From: Bacteroidales bacterium UBA1195
Lineage (GTDB): Bacteria > Bacteroidota > Bacteroidia > Bacteroidales > WCHB1-69
Assembly: GCA_002309855.1 (NCBI GenBank)
Contig: DBYD01000060.1
Span: forward strand, 38,768-76,978
Direction: 5' to 3'
DNA length: 38,211 bases
A model generated the notes under the pieces. That model was not told the origin of the DNA, ran no database searches, and worked only from the letters and a program-made list of their open reading frames with translations. Numbering within the stretch: position 1 is the first letter of the stretch; every line of letters starts with the position of its first letter. Both the position numbers and the translations under genes were made by a program. Shown here piece by piece: positions 1-9,508 of this stretch.

Positions 1-111
1 GATGACGACGACGCGCCAAATCCGCAAACCATTTCCCCAACCGTCACGGCGTGGCAACCCGACGTAACATCGGCATTCGTGGGATGATGACGCATTATGG
101 CAACGCATGAT
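1..111. other. Unassigned left edge
   Basis: GC-rich stretch before the first terminator. Short frames are open to the window edge on both strands, including an ATG-started 36-codon minus-strand frame beginning at 108, but none has a recognisable product or ribosome binding site. I make no gene call here. Its composition differs from the AT-rich gene at 180-2021, so it may be an intergenic repeat or the end of a gene outside the window. Confidence 0.3.
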
Positions 112-143
112 AAAAAAAATCCCCCTCACGAGGGGGATTTTTT
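112..143 (-). terminator. Rho-independent terminator
   Basis: Perfect stem of CCCCCT/AGGGGG with a CACG loop, flanked by an A-run on one side and a T-run on the other. It can therefore act on both strands. It lies 37 bases past the stop of the lipoprotein gene at 180-2021 and should end that transcript. Confidence 0.85.
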
Positions 144-179
144 CAAATATTATACCTGATGCTTTTAATCGGATGTGGA

Positions 180-2021
180 TTAAGAATTATCTTTCACCAC
201 ATGCGCCAACCGCACAGACATCAAAGAATAATCAAGTGTAACGCCTCCACCAGCATCTCCATGTATTAATCCAAACGCACCTCTGTTAATATAAACCCAA
301 TGCGGACTAACACTTCCAGCATCACTTGCCCAATATCCACCATGTTCATTTGGATCAGTTATTTCAAGAGGAGTAGCAGCACTTAGTCTATAAGTCATTC
401 TGCCTGCAGAAGGCAAAAAGACACATCCAAAAGATTCCAAAGTATCATATTCCGCTTGGGTAATCGTATATTGTGCACGAAGATTATTCCTTGGCATCCA
501 GTTTGTTTCACTCTTAATACTTTGAATTGGACAATCCAAAGTGGTGTCCGGATACAGAATCAGACCCAAAATGTAATCTGACCCCCTGTCTATCTTGACA
601 AGATTAAACATCCACCAGGGATGATCAGTATTTTCCCAAAATTGCCCACGCTGTGTCAACACATACTCCCATTCAGCTGCCGACAGGGTATACCATGTTC
701 CACACGGATCGTCCTCCTTGGTCTTCGGATTATAGATGGTGTTGAATGTACCCCAGTCGTAATATCCCAAGCTATTGTTTGTACAAAAACATTTATCACT
801 ACTACTATTATTATAATAAAACGGCCTTGTGGTTCCAAAACCGCTGCCTCCCCAAGGGAAGAAATCAATCCACCCATTATAATTTCCATCAAAAACATCC
901 GAAAAAATACGCGCCCCATCGTTGTTTCCAGTAACATCCGTTCCATGTGCATTTATGTTTCCATTACCAACCATATCATACTGGTGTTCGGCGAAGCGCC
1001 AAGTGCCGTTCCTATAGTCTATATTGCCGTTGGTGTTATGGGTAGTTGGGGTGGTACCACCACCGGTATACGACCACTGCAGGTTGCCCGGCGCAAAAAT
1101 CACCGTCTTGCCGTTACGGACAGAGAACAACCCTACATCGAACTTAAATGTACCGAGAGTATAAATATGGTTGGCTAAAATTTCATTGCCATTATTTAAG
1201 TCTTTTTTATATTTTCGTACGACTCTATTTCCGTTCTTTATTTCTAAAATAAGACTATTGTTTCCACTATTTTCTATTTTAAACGCAGGAACCACAATAT
1301 AGAAACTCTCCCCTCCAGGTTTTCCGGTATGTCCCTGAGGCAACGCCAGAGTAACATCAGTGAATACATCACTATTGTTCATTGTGATTTTACGGTTGTT
1401 ATAATCACCCGTGGTGGAAAAAACAACTGTCCCTGCACCACTCAAATAAATATGCTTCTGCCCATGAGAATAATTAATGCTGATTTTGATGGAGTCAAAA
1501 GCAGCCAAAGTATTAATATTCACCTTGAACAGTGCGCAAAGGTTATGGAAATGCAATGTGTAATTATCAACACCGGCATTGAGTAGCTCCGCTGCCATCG
1601 GGTTTTGGATACTCTGGTGCCCATTCACGTACTTATACTCCTGTACGCGTGGAAGGGTTACCCCTTTGCCATTAACCCCACTGCTCAAATTCTCATTGCT
1701 TGCCATAAGGTCTGACGGATAGAATGCATAATAATTGGTGGCAGAGGGAACACCGGAAATGTCACACTGGCGGTCGTTGCGCTCCAGAGCAGCAACATTC
1801 CCTGTACTGTTATTTACACGGACCTTTTCCCCTATTTCAAAACAATTGTAAAGCAGTGCATCAATATAAGCCTTTTGGTTGTTGTTAACTGAAAAGCTTG
1901 CCATATCGGCACGTAACAACCCGTCATGCTCCTTTTTGCAGGAGGTCGTCATAAACAGCAACAGACCCAACGCGGCAAAAAACAAAGTTTTGGTAATCGG
2001 ACGATAATATTTTGCTTCCAT
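180..2021 (-). CDS. Fimbrillin-like / FISUMP-like surface lipoprotein
   Basis: A 613-residue exported lipoprotein. The N-terminus has a basic start, a hydrophobic stretch at about 12-25 and a lipobox ending TTSC with the lipidated Cys at 28, followed by charged residues. Residues about 35-295 resemble the Bacteroidales fimbrillin/Mfa-like beta-sandwich group (seen as pattern, not aligned). From about 298 the protein changes to a second module that starts FSVRNGKTVIFAPGNLQW and ends with PSAGRM, GGYWASD and SVRLAHV. That pattern is typical of FISUMP-like repeats, which have a formylglycine-generating-enzyme/C-type-lectin-like fold. It probably sits on the outer membrane and contributes to adhesion or surface display. 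It follows the small gene at 2053-2277 by 31 bases and is probably co-transcribed with it. ATG start; no Shine-Dalgarno. Family placement is moderate and the ligand is unknown. Confidence 0.75.
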   Translation of the reverse strand: MEAKYYRPITKTLFFAALGLLLFMTTSCKKEHDGLLRADMASFSVNNNQKAYIDALLYNCFEIGEKVRVNNSTGNVAALERNDRQCDISGVPSATNYYAFYPSDLMASNENLSSGVNGKGVTLPRVQEYKYVNGHQSIQNPMAAELLNAGVDNYTLHFHNLCALFKVNINTLAAFDSIKISINYSHGQKHIYLSGAGTVVFSTTGDYNNRKITMNNSDVFTDVTLALPQGHTGKPGGESFYIVVPAFKIENSGNNSLILEIKNGNRVVRKYKKDLNNGNEILANHIYTLGTFKFDVGLFSVRNGKTVIFAPGNLQWSYTGGGTTPTTHNTNGNIDYRNGTWRFAEHQYDMVGNGNINAHGTDVTGNNDGARIFSDVFDGNYNGWIDFFPWGGSGFGTTRPFYYNNSSSDKCFCTNNSLGYYDWGTFNTIYNPKTKEDDPCGTWYTLSAAEWEYVLTQRGQFWENTDHPWWMFNLVKIDRGSDYILGLILYPDTTLDCPIQSIKSETNWMPRNNLRAQYTITQAEYDTLESFGCVFLPSAGRMTYRLSAATPLEITDPNEHGGYWASDAGSVSPHWVYINRGAFGLIHGDAGGGVTLDYSLMSVRLAHVVKDNS

Positions 2022-2052
2022 CGTTATATACTTCTATAATTTAATTACTATG

Positions 2053-2277
2053 TTAATTCCATCCGGTCTGATCGTTCCATCCGCTATTTGTCCAGTTGGC
2101 ACCTTCCTCAAATTGTCCAACATCACTACTGTTGTGAGGATCCTGAACCTCTTTCTTGCCCAGTCCATCACTGTCTCCCTTTAATTCCGAATTCGCGAAG
2201 CCTTTCTCCAGGGCAAACTGGAATAACTCCATTTTGGGTGCGAGGTACTCCTTTAACTTTTCTTTTTTCATATCCAT
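2053..2277 (-). CDS. Small leader-like protein, YxAPxME...G.A.S type
   Basis: A 74-residue protein from ATG 2277 (ATG 2271 is also possible; an upstream TTG would add six residues). It has a Lys-rich start, then the block LKEYLAPKMELFQFALEKGFANS and a polar, Trp/Asn/Gly-rich tail. Bacteroidales genomes often hold short proteins of this plan (Tyr-x-x-Pro-x-Met/Val-Glu, an acidic/hydrophobic block, then a small-residue site) directly before fimbrillin-like lipoproteins or modifying enzymes. That is recollection of a pattern, not a named family. There is no classical signal peptide. It probably heads the transcript with the lipoprotein 31 bases downstream. A role as a leader peptide, secreted peptide or RiPP-like precursor is inference. 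Confidence 0.65.
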   Translation of the reverse strand: MDMKKEKLKEYLAPKMELFQFALEKGFANSELKGDSDGLGKKEVQDPHNSSDVGQFEEGANWTNSGWNDQTGWN

Positions 2278-2359
2278 ATTATTTTTATTTTCCAATTAAA
2301 ACTTATTCCTATTTAAAACTTCTATATATAATATAATGTATACTCACTTTTCAGAACTG

Positions 2360-4414
2360 TCATTCCACCGTGAGGGGGCGGACAACCTGCTGCCCCGCTG
2401 CGGTGGTGAACACCACATAATAAACCCCTGCCGCCAGGCCGCTCACATCCACACGGTAGAGACCTGCGCCCTCCGCGTCAGGCAACCGCATCACGCGGCC
2501 ATCCCGAGCAACCATCATCACTGAAAAACGGCTGCCGTCAGCCTGCCCCAACGCAATGGAAGCGCTCTGGTGTGCCGGATTCGGATAAAAGCCGCCAACC
2601 CTCGCCTCCAACGCCTCACGGATGGCCACGGAAGGATTATGCCCCAAATAAAAGGTATAGTATCCTCCCTGCCCGGCCGTCATCGGCTTGGTTATGGTCT
2701 TGCCGTTGTTGGAGGTGGCGCTCAGGTAATAATCCACCTGTGCGTACTGCGCATAATTAAGCGTGGCCAAAGGAAGTGCACCGCTATACATGCTGTCCCC
2801 CTGATGGGTCAGCAGCGTCTCCTGCCACTCCCCGCCTGCCACACGCCACACCACCTTCACCGAAGCGATGCCGCTGCGGTTGGTCACCTTTGCCATGACC
2901 GGCACATCCTTCTGCAGATAGGTGTCATCGGTATTGCCGGTGATGGAGGAATGCAGTATGCGGATTGGATTATCCGCCGGAATCTGCTTCGTGATGCAAT
3001 GGATTGCCCCGCCGTTGCCGTCAAAAGTGCTCACATCCACCGGACAAATGGTGTAACCCGGATAGGATTCCTTAAGCTTTTCGATGCGCTGGCGATCCCA
3101 TGCGGCGGTGGGCATCCCATCCCTGACCGTTGAGAAGCAGGGTTGTATAATCACATTGTTTACAAAGGTATGGTTGCTGTAGGAACGGGTGTAGTCGGCA
3201 TCGTAATCTGACTGGCTGGCGAAATCTCCCCCATCCTCATCGCAGGGGAAAGGGATGAAACTCCGCTTGAAGTTGTTTCCGAACAGGCTCTTGTAACCCG
3301 TCAGCGTCTCAATGTTGCGGTTGGCGGTCTTGTAGTCGCTCCAGCGGCTGCAATAATCCGGATATTTGGAGAAGACAAAACTGTTTTCGTCCAGCATGTC
3401 GGCATAGAGGTCAACATGGCCGGTACCGCCGTCAAACTTCAAGGCAGGCACAATGTATGTGGCACGGCTGCCCATCAGGTGCGCCAACGAATCCCTCACC
3501 TGCTGTGGCGTGATAGGCACCTTGGCCTCAAAACGGATGGAGTTGGTGTCCGATCCGTCCCAGACCATCTGACCGTATTCATCGCTATTGTTGTTGTACA
3601 GTGCGTCGGAGGAGAGCACCATGCCGGCACCGTCCACGATGCAGTTGCCGCCCTCCCACTCGATGGTGGTGATGTAGTTGGGAATCCCCATCTGCCGCTC
3701 AATCAGCGAAGGCAGGGAATCGTCCAAGGCACGTGCAGGATAATACATGAAATCGAGCATGGCCACGCTGTCCTGGCTGCCATGGTAGAAGCAGATGGGG
3801 CCGCAGTCGCGGAACCAGAAGGAGTTGCCCGGCCCGACCAGGAAACGCATACGGTCATGGCGCAGGTTCATCCTTTTCAGCTGACGGATGATCACTGCGG
3901 AATCAGCGGCCTGCTCCACCCGGACCCAAGCCTCGGCGTTGCCAGCCTGTATGGCATCCATCACATGGAAAAAGACCCTGCCGAAACTGCTTACCGTATC
4001 CACCACAGAGGTGTAAGGGCCTCCACCCTTGGTGACCCATTCGTCATTGACGTAATTCTTGTACTCGGCATATCCGGTCAGCAGAGGGTCGGCATACCAA
4101 TAGTAGCTATTCTCGTGTCCGGGGACCAGATGGTTGTAGCTGCAAGTGACCACAATCGCCTGCACCTCCTCCCACTCACCGGGGAACCAGCTGCCATCGG
4201 GCAACTGCAGGCCGCTGTTTTCCGCCGTCGCACAAACCTTGGGCGTGGCGGAAAGCGGATAGTTATGCTGCAAATGGAATCCGGAAGCGTCCCGCTGGTG
4301 GAAACGCTGATGCACCATCTGCTGCATCACCTCCCTGTCAAGCGTGCCGTTCTGTGCATTCAAACCACACATAGACAGCACAATAGTAAAAGCCAAAAAC
4401 AGTTGTCTCTTCAC
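2360..4414 (-). CDS. T9SS-exported peptidylarginine deiminase-family protein
   Basis: A 684-residue enzyme of the porphyromonas-type peptidylarginine deiminase/agmatine deiminase family (PF04371), which hydrolyses guanidino groups of arginine or agmatine. The expected active-site blocks are present: FRDCGP (Asp), GGTGHVD (His-x-Asp) and GNGGAIHC (nucleophilic Cys). GTG at 4414 is chosen as start because it gives a clean signal peptide (MKRQLFLAFTIVLS...LNAQ) and lies 26 bases after a -7 box. Longer forms would overlap the upstream gene. After the catalytic domain come an Ig-like segment and a C-terminal T9SS type A sorting domain starting near GFYPNPA and ending RPLTVE. By analogy with the P. 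gingivalis enzyme it may citrullinate C-terminal arginines on the surface, but whether it takes peptides or free agmatine is not settled by sequence alone. Confidence 0.88.
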   Translation of the reverse strand: MKRQLFLAFTIVLSMCGLNAQNGTLDREVMQQMVHQRFHQRDASGFHLQHNYPLSATPKVCATAENSGLQLPDGSWFPGEWEEVQAIVVTCSYNHLVPGHENSYYWYADPLLTGYAEYKNYVNDEWVTKGGGPYTSVVDTVSSFGRVFFHVMDAIQAGNAEAWVRVEQAADSAVIIRQLKRMNLRHDRMRFLVGPGNSFWFRDCGPICFYHGSQDSVAMLDFMYYPARALDDSLPSLIERQMGIPNYITTIEWEGGNCIVDGAGMVLSSDALYNNNSDEYGQMVWDGSDTNSIRFEAKVPITPQQVRDSLAHLMGSRATYIVPALKFDGGTGHVDLYADMLDENSFVFSKYPDYCSRWSDYKTANRNIETLTGYKSLFGNNFKRSFIPFPCDEDGGDFASQSDYDADYTRSYSNHTFVNNVIIQPCFSTVRDGMPTAAWDRQRIEKLKESYPGYTICPVDVSTFDGNGGAIHCITKQIPADNPIRILHSSITGNTDDTYLQKDVPVMAKVTNRSGIASVKVVWRVAGGEWQETLLTHQGDSMYSGALPLATLNYAQYAQVDYYLSATSNNGKTITKPMTAGQGGYYTFYLGHNPSVAIREALEARVGGFYPNPAHQSASIALGQADGSRFSVMMVARDGRVMRLPDAEGAGLYRVDVSGLAAGVYYVVFTTAAGQQVVRPLTVE

Positions 4415-4440
4415 TAAAGTATCTATTAGTTCTAAAAATG

Positions 4441-4448
4441 CAAAGATA
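4441..4448 (-). promoter_or_regulatory. -7 promoter element TATCTTTG
   Basis: Exact match to the Bacteroidota -7 consensus TAnnTTTG, 26 bases before the GTG of the deiminase gene. No convincing -33 TTTG is seen at the normal distance; an inverted repeat (4465-4484) occupies that position instead. Confidence 0.65.
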
Positions 4449-4464
4449 AGTATTTTAGAAATAC

Positions 4465-4484
4465 GTTTGCACGCTTTTGCAAAC
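4465..4484 (-). promoter_or_regulatory. Inverted repeat over the -33 region (possible operator)
   Basis: GTTTGCA and TGCAAAC form a perfect 7-bp inverted repeat with a 6-base spacer. It ends 16 bases upstream of the deiminase -7 box and starts 16 bases past the stop of the 1654-residue gene. With no U-run it is unlikely to be a terminator. Its placement fits a repressor or activator site. Confidence 0.4.
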
Positions 4485-4500
4485 TTTTTTTTCATCCGGA

Positions 4501-7500
4501 TTACCGCACCAGCGTCACATTGCCTTTCAACAGATTTTTTGTCTGCCCCTTGCAATGCACCTCCAGATAATAGACATAAACCCCCTGCTCGCAGGGTTTT
4601 CCCCTGTAGGTGCCGTCCCAACCGCGAAGCTGGTTGTCAGTCTCGAACATCTTTTCACCCCAGCGGTCGTAAATGGCGAAGTGCAGGCTCTCAACCCAAT
4701 CGCCCCGCACATAAAGCACATCGTTAATGCCGTCACCATTGGGGGAGAATGTGTTGGGCACAAACACATAGGGATGCTCACAATAGATGTGTATCACGCG
4801 GATGCGCACCGTATCGGACTGCCTGCAGCCGAAGATATCCTCCACCGTCACAGTAAAGGTGGTGCTGTCCTCCGGAACCGCCATCACATGACTCCCCTGT
4901 GTCGGGTTAATGCGGCCGGTGGGACTCCAACGATAGGTGAAGCCAGGCCCCAACTCGGTGGCATACAGGTTCACAGGCTCGTTGGCATAGACCAGATACC
5001 GGTCGGCCCATGCCTGCACCGGTGTCGGGAAGGTGTTGGAATCGTCCACAAAATAGCTTATGGAATACTGGCAGCCATTGGCATCGGTCACCTCCAGCAG
5101 CCCCGCACCGTAGCACAACCCACGGACAGCGGCGGTGCTGTCGCCGGAGCTCCAATGGTAGCTGTATGGGGGTGTTCCGCCTGAAATGAAAGAGGTCGCC
5201 TCCGCAGTGCAGATCTCCCTGCATGGCACCTTGGACACCTTGAGGCTCCCTTCAAGGGAATCCTGCTGTTTCAGGAACAGGGTGGTGTCGAACACACACC
5301 CGTTGGCATCCACACATCGCAGCCGGTGGTTGCCGGAAGCAAGGCCGCTGCAGGTTTGGCTCCCCTGCTGTCCGTCCCAAATATACAGATACGGCGGTCT
5401 GCCGCCCTTCATCCAAACAGTAATCTGCCCGTTCTGCTGGCCATAACACAACGGAGGGAGACATTCAACGCTGTCCATCAGCAGTGAATCGGGCTCCCGC
5501 ACCTCGGGGAAGAGGCTGCGCCGGCAATATCTGGCATCGGTCACAACAACCCCGTACACGCCGGCACACAGGCCTTTCCGTTCCGGCTGTGTCTGGCCTG
5601 TCTGCCATTGGTACTGGAGTGGCGGCACACCCGAAGCGGTAATACTGATGGCACCGTCACAACGTCCATTACACAATATGTCCGTCACCTTCGCCTCCGC
5701 CTTCATATCGGAGGTGTCCTTTATCTCAAGCGTCACCGTGTCGGTGCACTGATAGGCATCCTCCACGAAGAAACTGTAGATTCCGGGGCAGAGGCTGTCC
5801 GCCCGCAATGAGGTGTCCCCGTGGAACCATCCGTATTGGTAGGGCGGCACACCGCCATTGACGGACATTTCAATGAAACCGGCACACCGTATGCCGCAAG
5901 GCACAAGTGTCTGCGAGTCAGTAACCGTGGCCGCCAACGGCGCAGGCTCCGATACGACAATCTCCTTTTCCGCCGCACAACCGGCCGCATCCTCCAGCCT
6001 CAGCCGGTAAGATCCGGGCGCAAGTCCTGTCAGATGCGCCCCGCTGCCGACAGCAGGTGTCCAGATGTAGCGGAACGGAGGCTGGCCGGAGAAGGTACGG
6101 ACAAGTATCTCACCGTTCCGTTCCCCATGGCACCGCACCGGGGTCACCTTGGTCTCCACTATGAGCGAATCCACAGTAATATACATGGTGTCGCGGCTTG
6201 AGCATCCGAACTCGCTGACCACCAGCAACGACAAGGGGCCGGAAGCCTCAGCGACGAGACAGATGCTGTCGCTGTGCGCACCGGAAAGGATTTCACCTGG
6301 CGAATCCTCCCATGTGAACCAGCACAGACCGGCCTCCCCCTGCTGACGCACATTTGCCGCCACACAAAGTGTGTCGCCGAAACATATCCTCCGGTCGGCA
6401 GGGAGCTCCACCTCAAGCAAAGAGGAGGAGACCCGCACACTGTCGACCCGCACACACTTTCCGCTGGCGGCCTTGAGGTAATAGGTGCCCTCATACCATG
6501 CATCCAGCACCAGTCCTGGCTTCCGCACATCATCGTTCAGGTCAAAATAGAAATTCGGGGAGGTCGACCAATGGTATTCCTGCGCCTCGCTTGACTTAGG
6601 CTTCAGCCGCAGGGTGTCGCCGGCACAGAATGTCACATCGGGACCCATCTCCAGCGAAACGGTGGCCACATGCACCCGGACCCGCAAGGTGTCGGTACAT
6701 ATTCCGTCGGAAATCAGCAGATAGTAGGTGCGCGACACCGTGTCGGAGGCAATCGGGTTGGAAATGATTGTACTGCTCAACCCGTCCGAAGGATACCATT
6801 GGTATGTGATATTGGACGAAGAGGCCGGCTGCAGGCCGATCTGGACAAAATCGCCTTTGCAGATAGTGTTGTCCGGCAATGTGTCGAAGGTGCTGGAAAG
6901 TACCACCAGGTCACGTTCAAGGGTGTCGTGCAGGTTGCAGCTGGCGGAGTCGCTGACCACCAGCCGCACCCGGTAGGTGCCGGAACGGCGGTATTCATGC
7001 ACCGGCGATTTTTCCGTGGAGAAGCTGCCGTCCCCGAAATCCCAGAAATAGGAGGTGGTGAGGGAATCCACCATGCGGGAGCTGTTCCGGCAATGGATGG
7101 TGTCCGGCGCACAGATGACATTGGGGATGGAGAAGTCGGCCACCACCTCGCGGATGTTGAAATCCATCTTCACCACCCCGAGGTTGCAGTTCATGCTGTT
7201 GTTCCGCGGCCCCACAACCCCCCTGGTGACCGGCAGGTCGTTGTTGCCGCCGCAGCTGGCGCAGATGGCCTGGTAGATGACCCCCTTCCGGTCAAAGCGG
7301 CTGGTGCCGCCGTCCACATGCTCCGCAGAACGGCTGCCACCGAAAAAGGTGCCGTAAATCATGTTGGAGGCGTCCGCATTAAGGCTCAGAAAGTAAAAGT
7401 CGTTGTTGTCGGTTATGAAGCGCATGGCATCCGAAGAAACCGGAAGGCCGCGGGTGCCGCAATTGGTGTTGCCGACATGGTTGTTCACATTCGGGGAGCC

Positions 7501-9465
7501 CCATCCCGAAAAATAGACCTGATGGCAAAGGTCGACCATCAATGCGGTCGGTGAGAGGTCCGGTCCCTTGCGTCCCGTCCCGAAGGCGGTGGACCAGACC
7601 AGCTTGTCCAGCCCCGGGTGCATCTTGGCCAGCACCTGCCCGCCATTGGAGACCGACCACTTGGCGTTATAGACCCAGGCACTGCCGGAGGCATCGGTCA
7701 GCCCCATCACATACACATAGCCGCTCTGGTCCATCTTGATCAGGTAGGTTTGGTCGAAACCGCTCTTGCCGAAATAGGTCAGTGCCTTGAGCTGGTTGCC
7801 GTTGGTGGAGATGCAGGCAATGTAGCCGTCGGTTTCGCCACCGCCATACAATGGCTGCAGCGCCCCCTTGGTGACCGGCAGGTTCCGCGAACGGGTGCCG
7901 CCGCATACATAAATGTTGTTCTCATCGTCCAGAACCATGCTGTAGGCCGCGTCCGCACTGTCCCCGCCGATGTAGGAGCACCAGATCAGGTGCCGCAGGT
8001 CATAGCTGAACTTGGCGATGCAGCCGTCCTGCCCCCCGCCGCCGTATTTCTTCTGGAAGGCGGTCGCACTGACCGGCAGGTTCGGGGATGCGGTCGAAGA
8101 TACGATGTATACGTTGCTGTATGCATCCACCATGATTTCGCCCCGCACTTCATCGGCATAGTTTTTCCGAAGCGAGACATCGGTGGCCAGCCCGTCGGGG
8201 CCGGAGCCGCCGAAATAGGTGGAGGCAAGCAGCTGTCTGCCGTCCGCACTGAACTTGCTGATGGCGATGTCGATGCCGCCCTGATAATGGATGACGTTGG
8301 TCAGCACGAAGGTGTCAAGCGGTGTGGACCAGTGGAACAGGGTGTCGTATGCATGGGTGGTCACAGGAAAATCCCTTGATGAGGTGCTGGACAACAGGTA
8401 CAGTTCGTCGTTGTCGTTGACCACAAGGCTGTGCGGCACCTCGCTTTTCCTTCCGCCCAGATAGGTGGAGAAGAGCACGGAATCCCCCTTGGAGGAGAAT
8501 TTCATGATGGCGATGTCGCTGGAACCGCCGCCGTAATTACGCTGGTAGGCACCCAAGGAGACCGGATAGCCGTTGGTGAAAACGGAGCCGCCGCCATACA
8601 TGTTCCCGTGCCGGTCGTAGGTGGCGGTGTAGCCCCAGTTGTCAGCATAGGAACCGGTATAGGAACAGAACACCAGCACCGGGTCGATGACTAACGGCAA
8701 CGAGGGGTCATAGTCCCCCAACCGGAAACGCACAGTTGTCCCCTTGCGCTCGTAGCGGCACGCCACCTCCTGCCGTCCGCCCTCCGCTGTGGGCTGGTAG
8801 GCATACGGACGCAGCTCCACCGCCTCATGCTCCCCGATGCGCACCACCACATTCCCGCTGCGCACCGTCACACGGTCGGCTCCCTCATAACGCATGGAAA
8901 TCTGATCCGGACTGGCGTGCGGCGCTATCCGGAAGGCATATTTGTAGGAGGACTTTTCCAAATAATAGAGCAGATCGACACCTTTGTAGAGCTGTTCATA
9001 ACACAGGGTGTCGAAAAGCGGCACACCTGCGGCCCAACGTTTCGGATCGTTGCCAAGATAATAATTATGGTATTCGCGGTGCCGTCCGAGACCGCGCACC
9101 CGCACATCCGGCAGGCAGCCTGCAAAACGCACGCGGTAGGCATACATGTCCACCATGTGGCGGACAGGATCCTGCGAAGGGCCGGCGAACTTGCGCCCCA
9201 TAATCTCCTCCACCTGCTCGCGGTTCTGCATGACAAAAGTTACGGCATCCCTTTCAAAGAAGAGGGCGCCGCCCCGGTATTCGGACTTGAAGCGCACACA
9301 ATCCTCCCACTGCCCCCTGTTTTCAACAAACAACGGACCGCCGGAATGCGACAGCGTGTCATGTCCGGAAACATGGCTTACCGAGGCAACCAGCAGAAAG
9401 CCGTAGAGCAGCTGTTTCCACATCCGGAGGAATCCCCTATGCACAACCGTCATAAAAGGTGTCAT
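4501..9465 (-). CDS. Giant T9SS surface protein: SBBP propeller, PKD, SprB repeats, gliding-type C-terminus
   Basis: A 1654-residue secreted protein from ATG 9465 (ATG 9453 or 9423 would also keep the signal peptide MWKQLLYGFLLVASVSHVSG). Domain order: an N-terminal propeller-associated region (ENRGQWEDCVRFKSEYRGG) at about 30-250; SBBP-type beta-propeller repeats, with recurrent YGGG and TYFGG blades and 'D..N.Y..G' strands, at about 255-770; a PKD domain (FWDFGDGS) near 775-870; further Ig/PKD-like segments; five SprB-like repeats (pattern PVxCxGxxxGxIxVxxxGGxPPYxYxW) at about 1105-1475; and a C-terminal gliding-motility-associated CHU_C-type domain (FVPNTFSPNGDGIND) to the end. That terminal domain is the T9SS type B-like sorting signal. 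The expected location is the cell surface, with an adhesive, motility-like or matrix role. A -7 promoter lies 43 bases upstream. Confidence 0.92.
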   Translation of the reverse strand: MTPFMTVVHRGFLRMWKQLLYGFLLVASVSHVSGHDTLSHSGGPLFVENRGQWEDCVRFKSEYRGGALFFERDAVTFVMQNREQVEEIMGRKFAGPSQDPVRHMVDMYAYRVRFAGCLPDVRVRGLGRHREYHNYYLGNDPKRWAAGVPLFDTLCYEQLYKGVDLLYYLEKSSYKYAFRIAPHASPDQISMRYEGADRVTVRSGNVVVRIGEHEAVELRPYAYQPTAEGGRQEVACRYERKGTTVRFRLGDYDPSLPLVIDPVLVFCSYTGSYADNWGYTATYDRHGNMYGGGSVFTNGYPVSLGAYQRNYGGGSSDIAIMKFSSKGDSVLFSTYLGGRKSEVPHSLVVNDNDELYLLSSTSSRDFPVTTHAYDTLFHWSTPLDTFVLTNVIHYQGGIDIAISKFSADGRQLLASTYFGGSGPDGLATDVSLRKNYADEVRGEIMVDAYSNVYIVSSTASPNLPVSATAFQKKYGGGGQDGCIAKFSYDLRHLIWCSYIGGDSADAAYSMVLDDENNIYVCGGTRSRNLPVTKGALQPLYGGGETDGYIACISTNGNQLKALTYFGKSGFDQTYLIKMDQSGYVYVMGLTDASGSAWVYNAKWSVSNGGQVLAKMHPGLDKLVWSTAFGTGRKGPDLSPTALMVDLCHQVYFSGWGSPNVNNHVGNTNCGTRGLPVSSDAMRFITDNNDFYFLSLNADASNMIYGTFFGGSRSAEHVDGGTSRFDRKGVIYQAICASCGGNNDLPVTRGVVGPRNNSMNCNLGVVKMDFNIREVVADFSIPNVICAPDTIHCRNSSRMVDSLTTSYFWDFGDGSFSTEKSPVHEYRRSGTYRVRLVVSDSASCNLHDTLERDLVVLSSTFDTLPDNTICKGDFVQIGLQPASSSNITYQWYPSDGLSSTIISNPIASDTVSRTYYLLISDGICTDTLRVRVHVATVSLEMGPDVTFCAGDTLRLKPKSSEAQEYHWSTSPNFYFDLNDDVRKPGLVLDAWYEGTYYLKAASGKCVRVDSVRVSSSLLEVELPADRRICFGDTLCVAANVRQQGEAGLCWFTWEDSPGEILSGAHSDSICLVAEASGPLSLLVVSEFGCSSRDTMYITVDSLIVETKVTPVRCHGERNGEILVRTFSGQPPFRYIWTPAVGSGAHLTGLAPGSYRLRLEDAAGCAAEKEIVVSEPAPLAATVTDSQTLVPCGIRCAGFIEMSVNGGVPPYQYGWFHGDTSLRADSLCPGIYSFFVEDAYQCTDTVTLEIKDTSDMKAEAKVTDILCNGRCDGAISITASGVPPLQYQWQTGQTQPERKGLCAGVYGVVVTDARYCRRSLFPEVREPDSLLMDSVECLPPLCYGQQNGQITVWMKGGRPPYLYIWDGQQGSQTCSGLASGNHRLRCVDANGCVFDTTLFLKQQDSLEGSLKVSKVPCREICTAEATSFISGGTPPYSYHWSSGDSTAAVRGLCYGAGLLEVTDANGCQYSISYFVDDSNTFPTPVQAWADRYLVYANEPVNLYATELGPGFTYRWSPTGRINPTQGSHVMAVPEDSTTFTVTVEDIFGCRQSDTVRIRVIHIYCEHPYVFVPNTFSPNGDGINDVLYVRGDWVESLHFAIYDRWGEKMFETDNQLRGWDGTYRGKPCEQGVYVYYLEVHCKGQTKNLLKGNVTLVR

Positions 9466-9508
9466 GTCGCGACTGTATTTATAATCGAATTGAATAATAA
9501 TGAATCTG

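Noticed and set aside
3416..4417. Long plus-strand open frame (333 codons) across the deiminase gene
   Set aside because: It is antisense to a gene with intact catalytic motifs, and its His/Val/Gly-rich translation has no domain; open antisense frames are common in this GC-rich coding sequence.
4415..4621. N-terminal extension of the deiminase gene beyond the GTG at 4414
   Set aside because: The extension crosses the -7 promoter and overlaps the upstream gene; the GTG start gives a proper signal peptide.
6670..8379. Two long plus-strand open frames opposite the giant surface protein
   Set aside because: They mirror the repetitive Gly/Val/Thr-rich coding strand; no start signals or domains.
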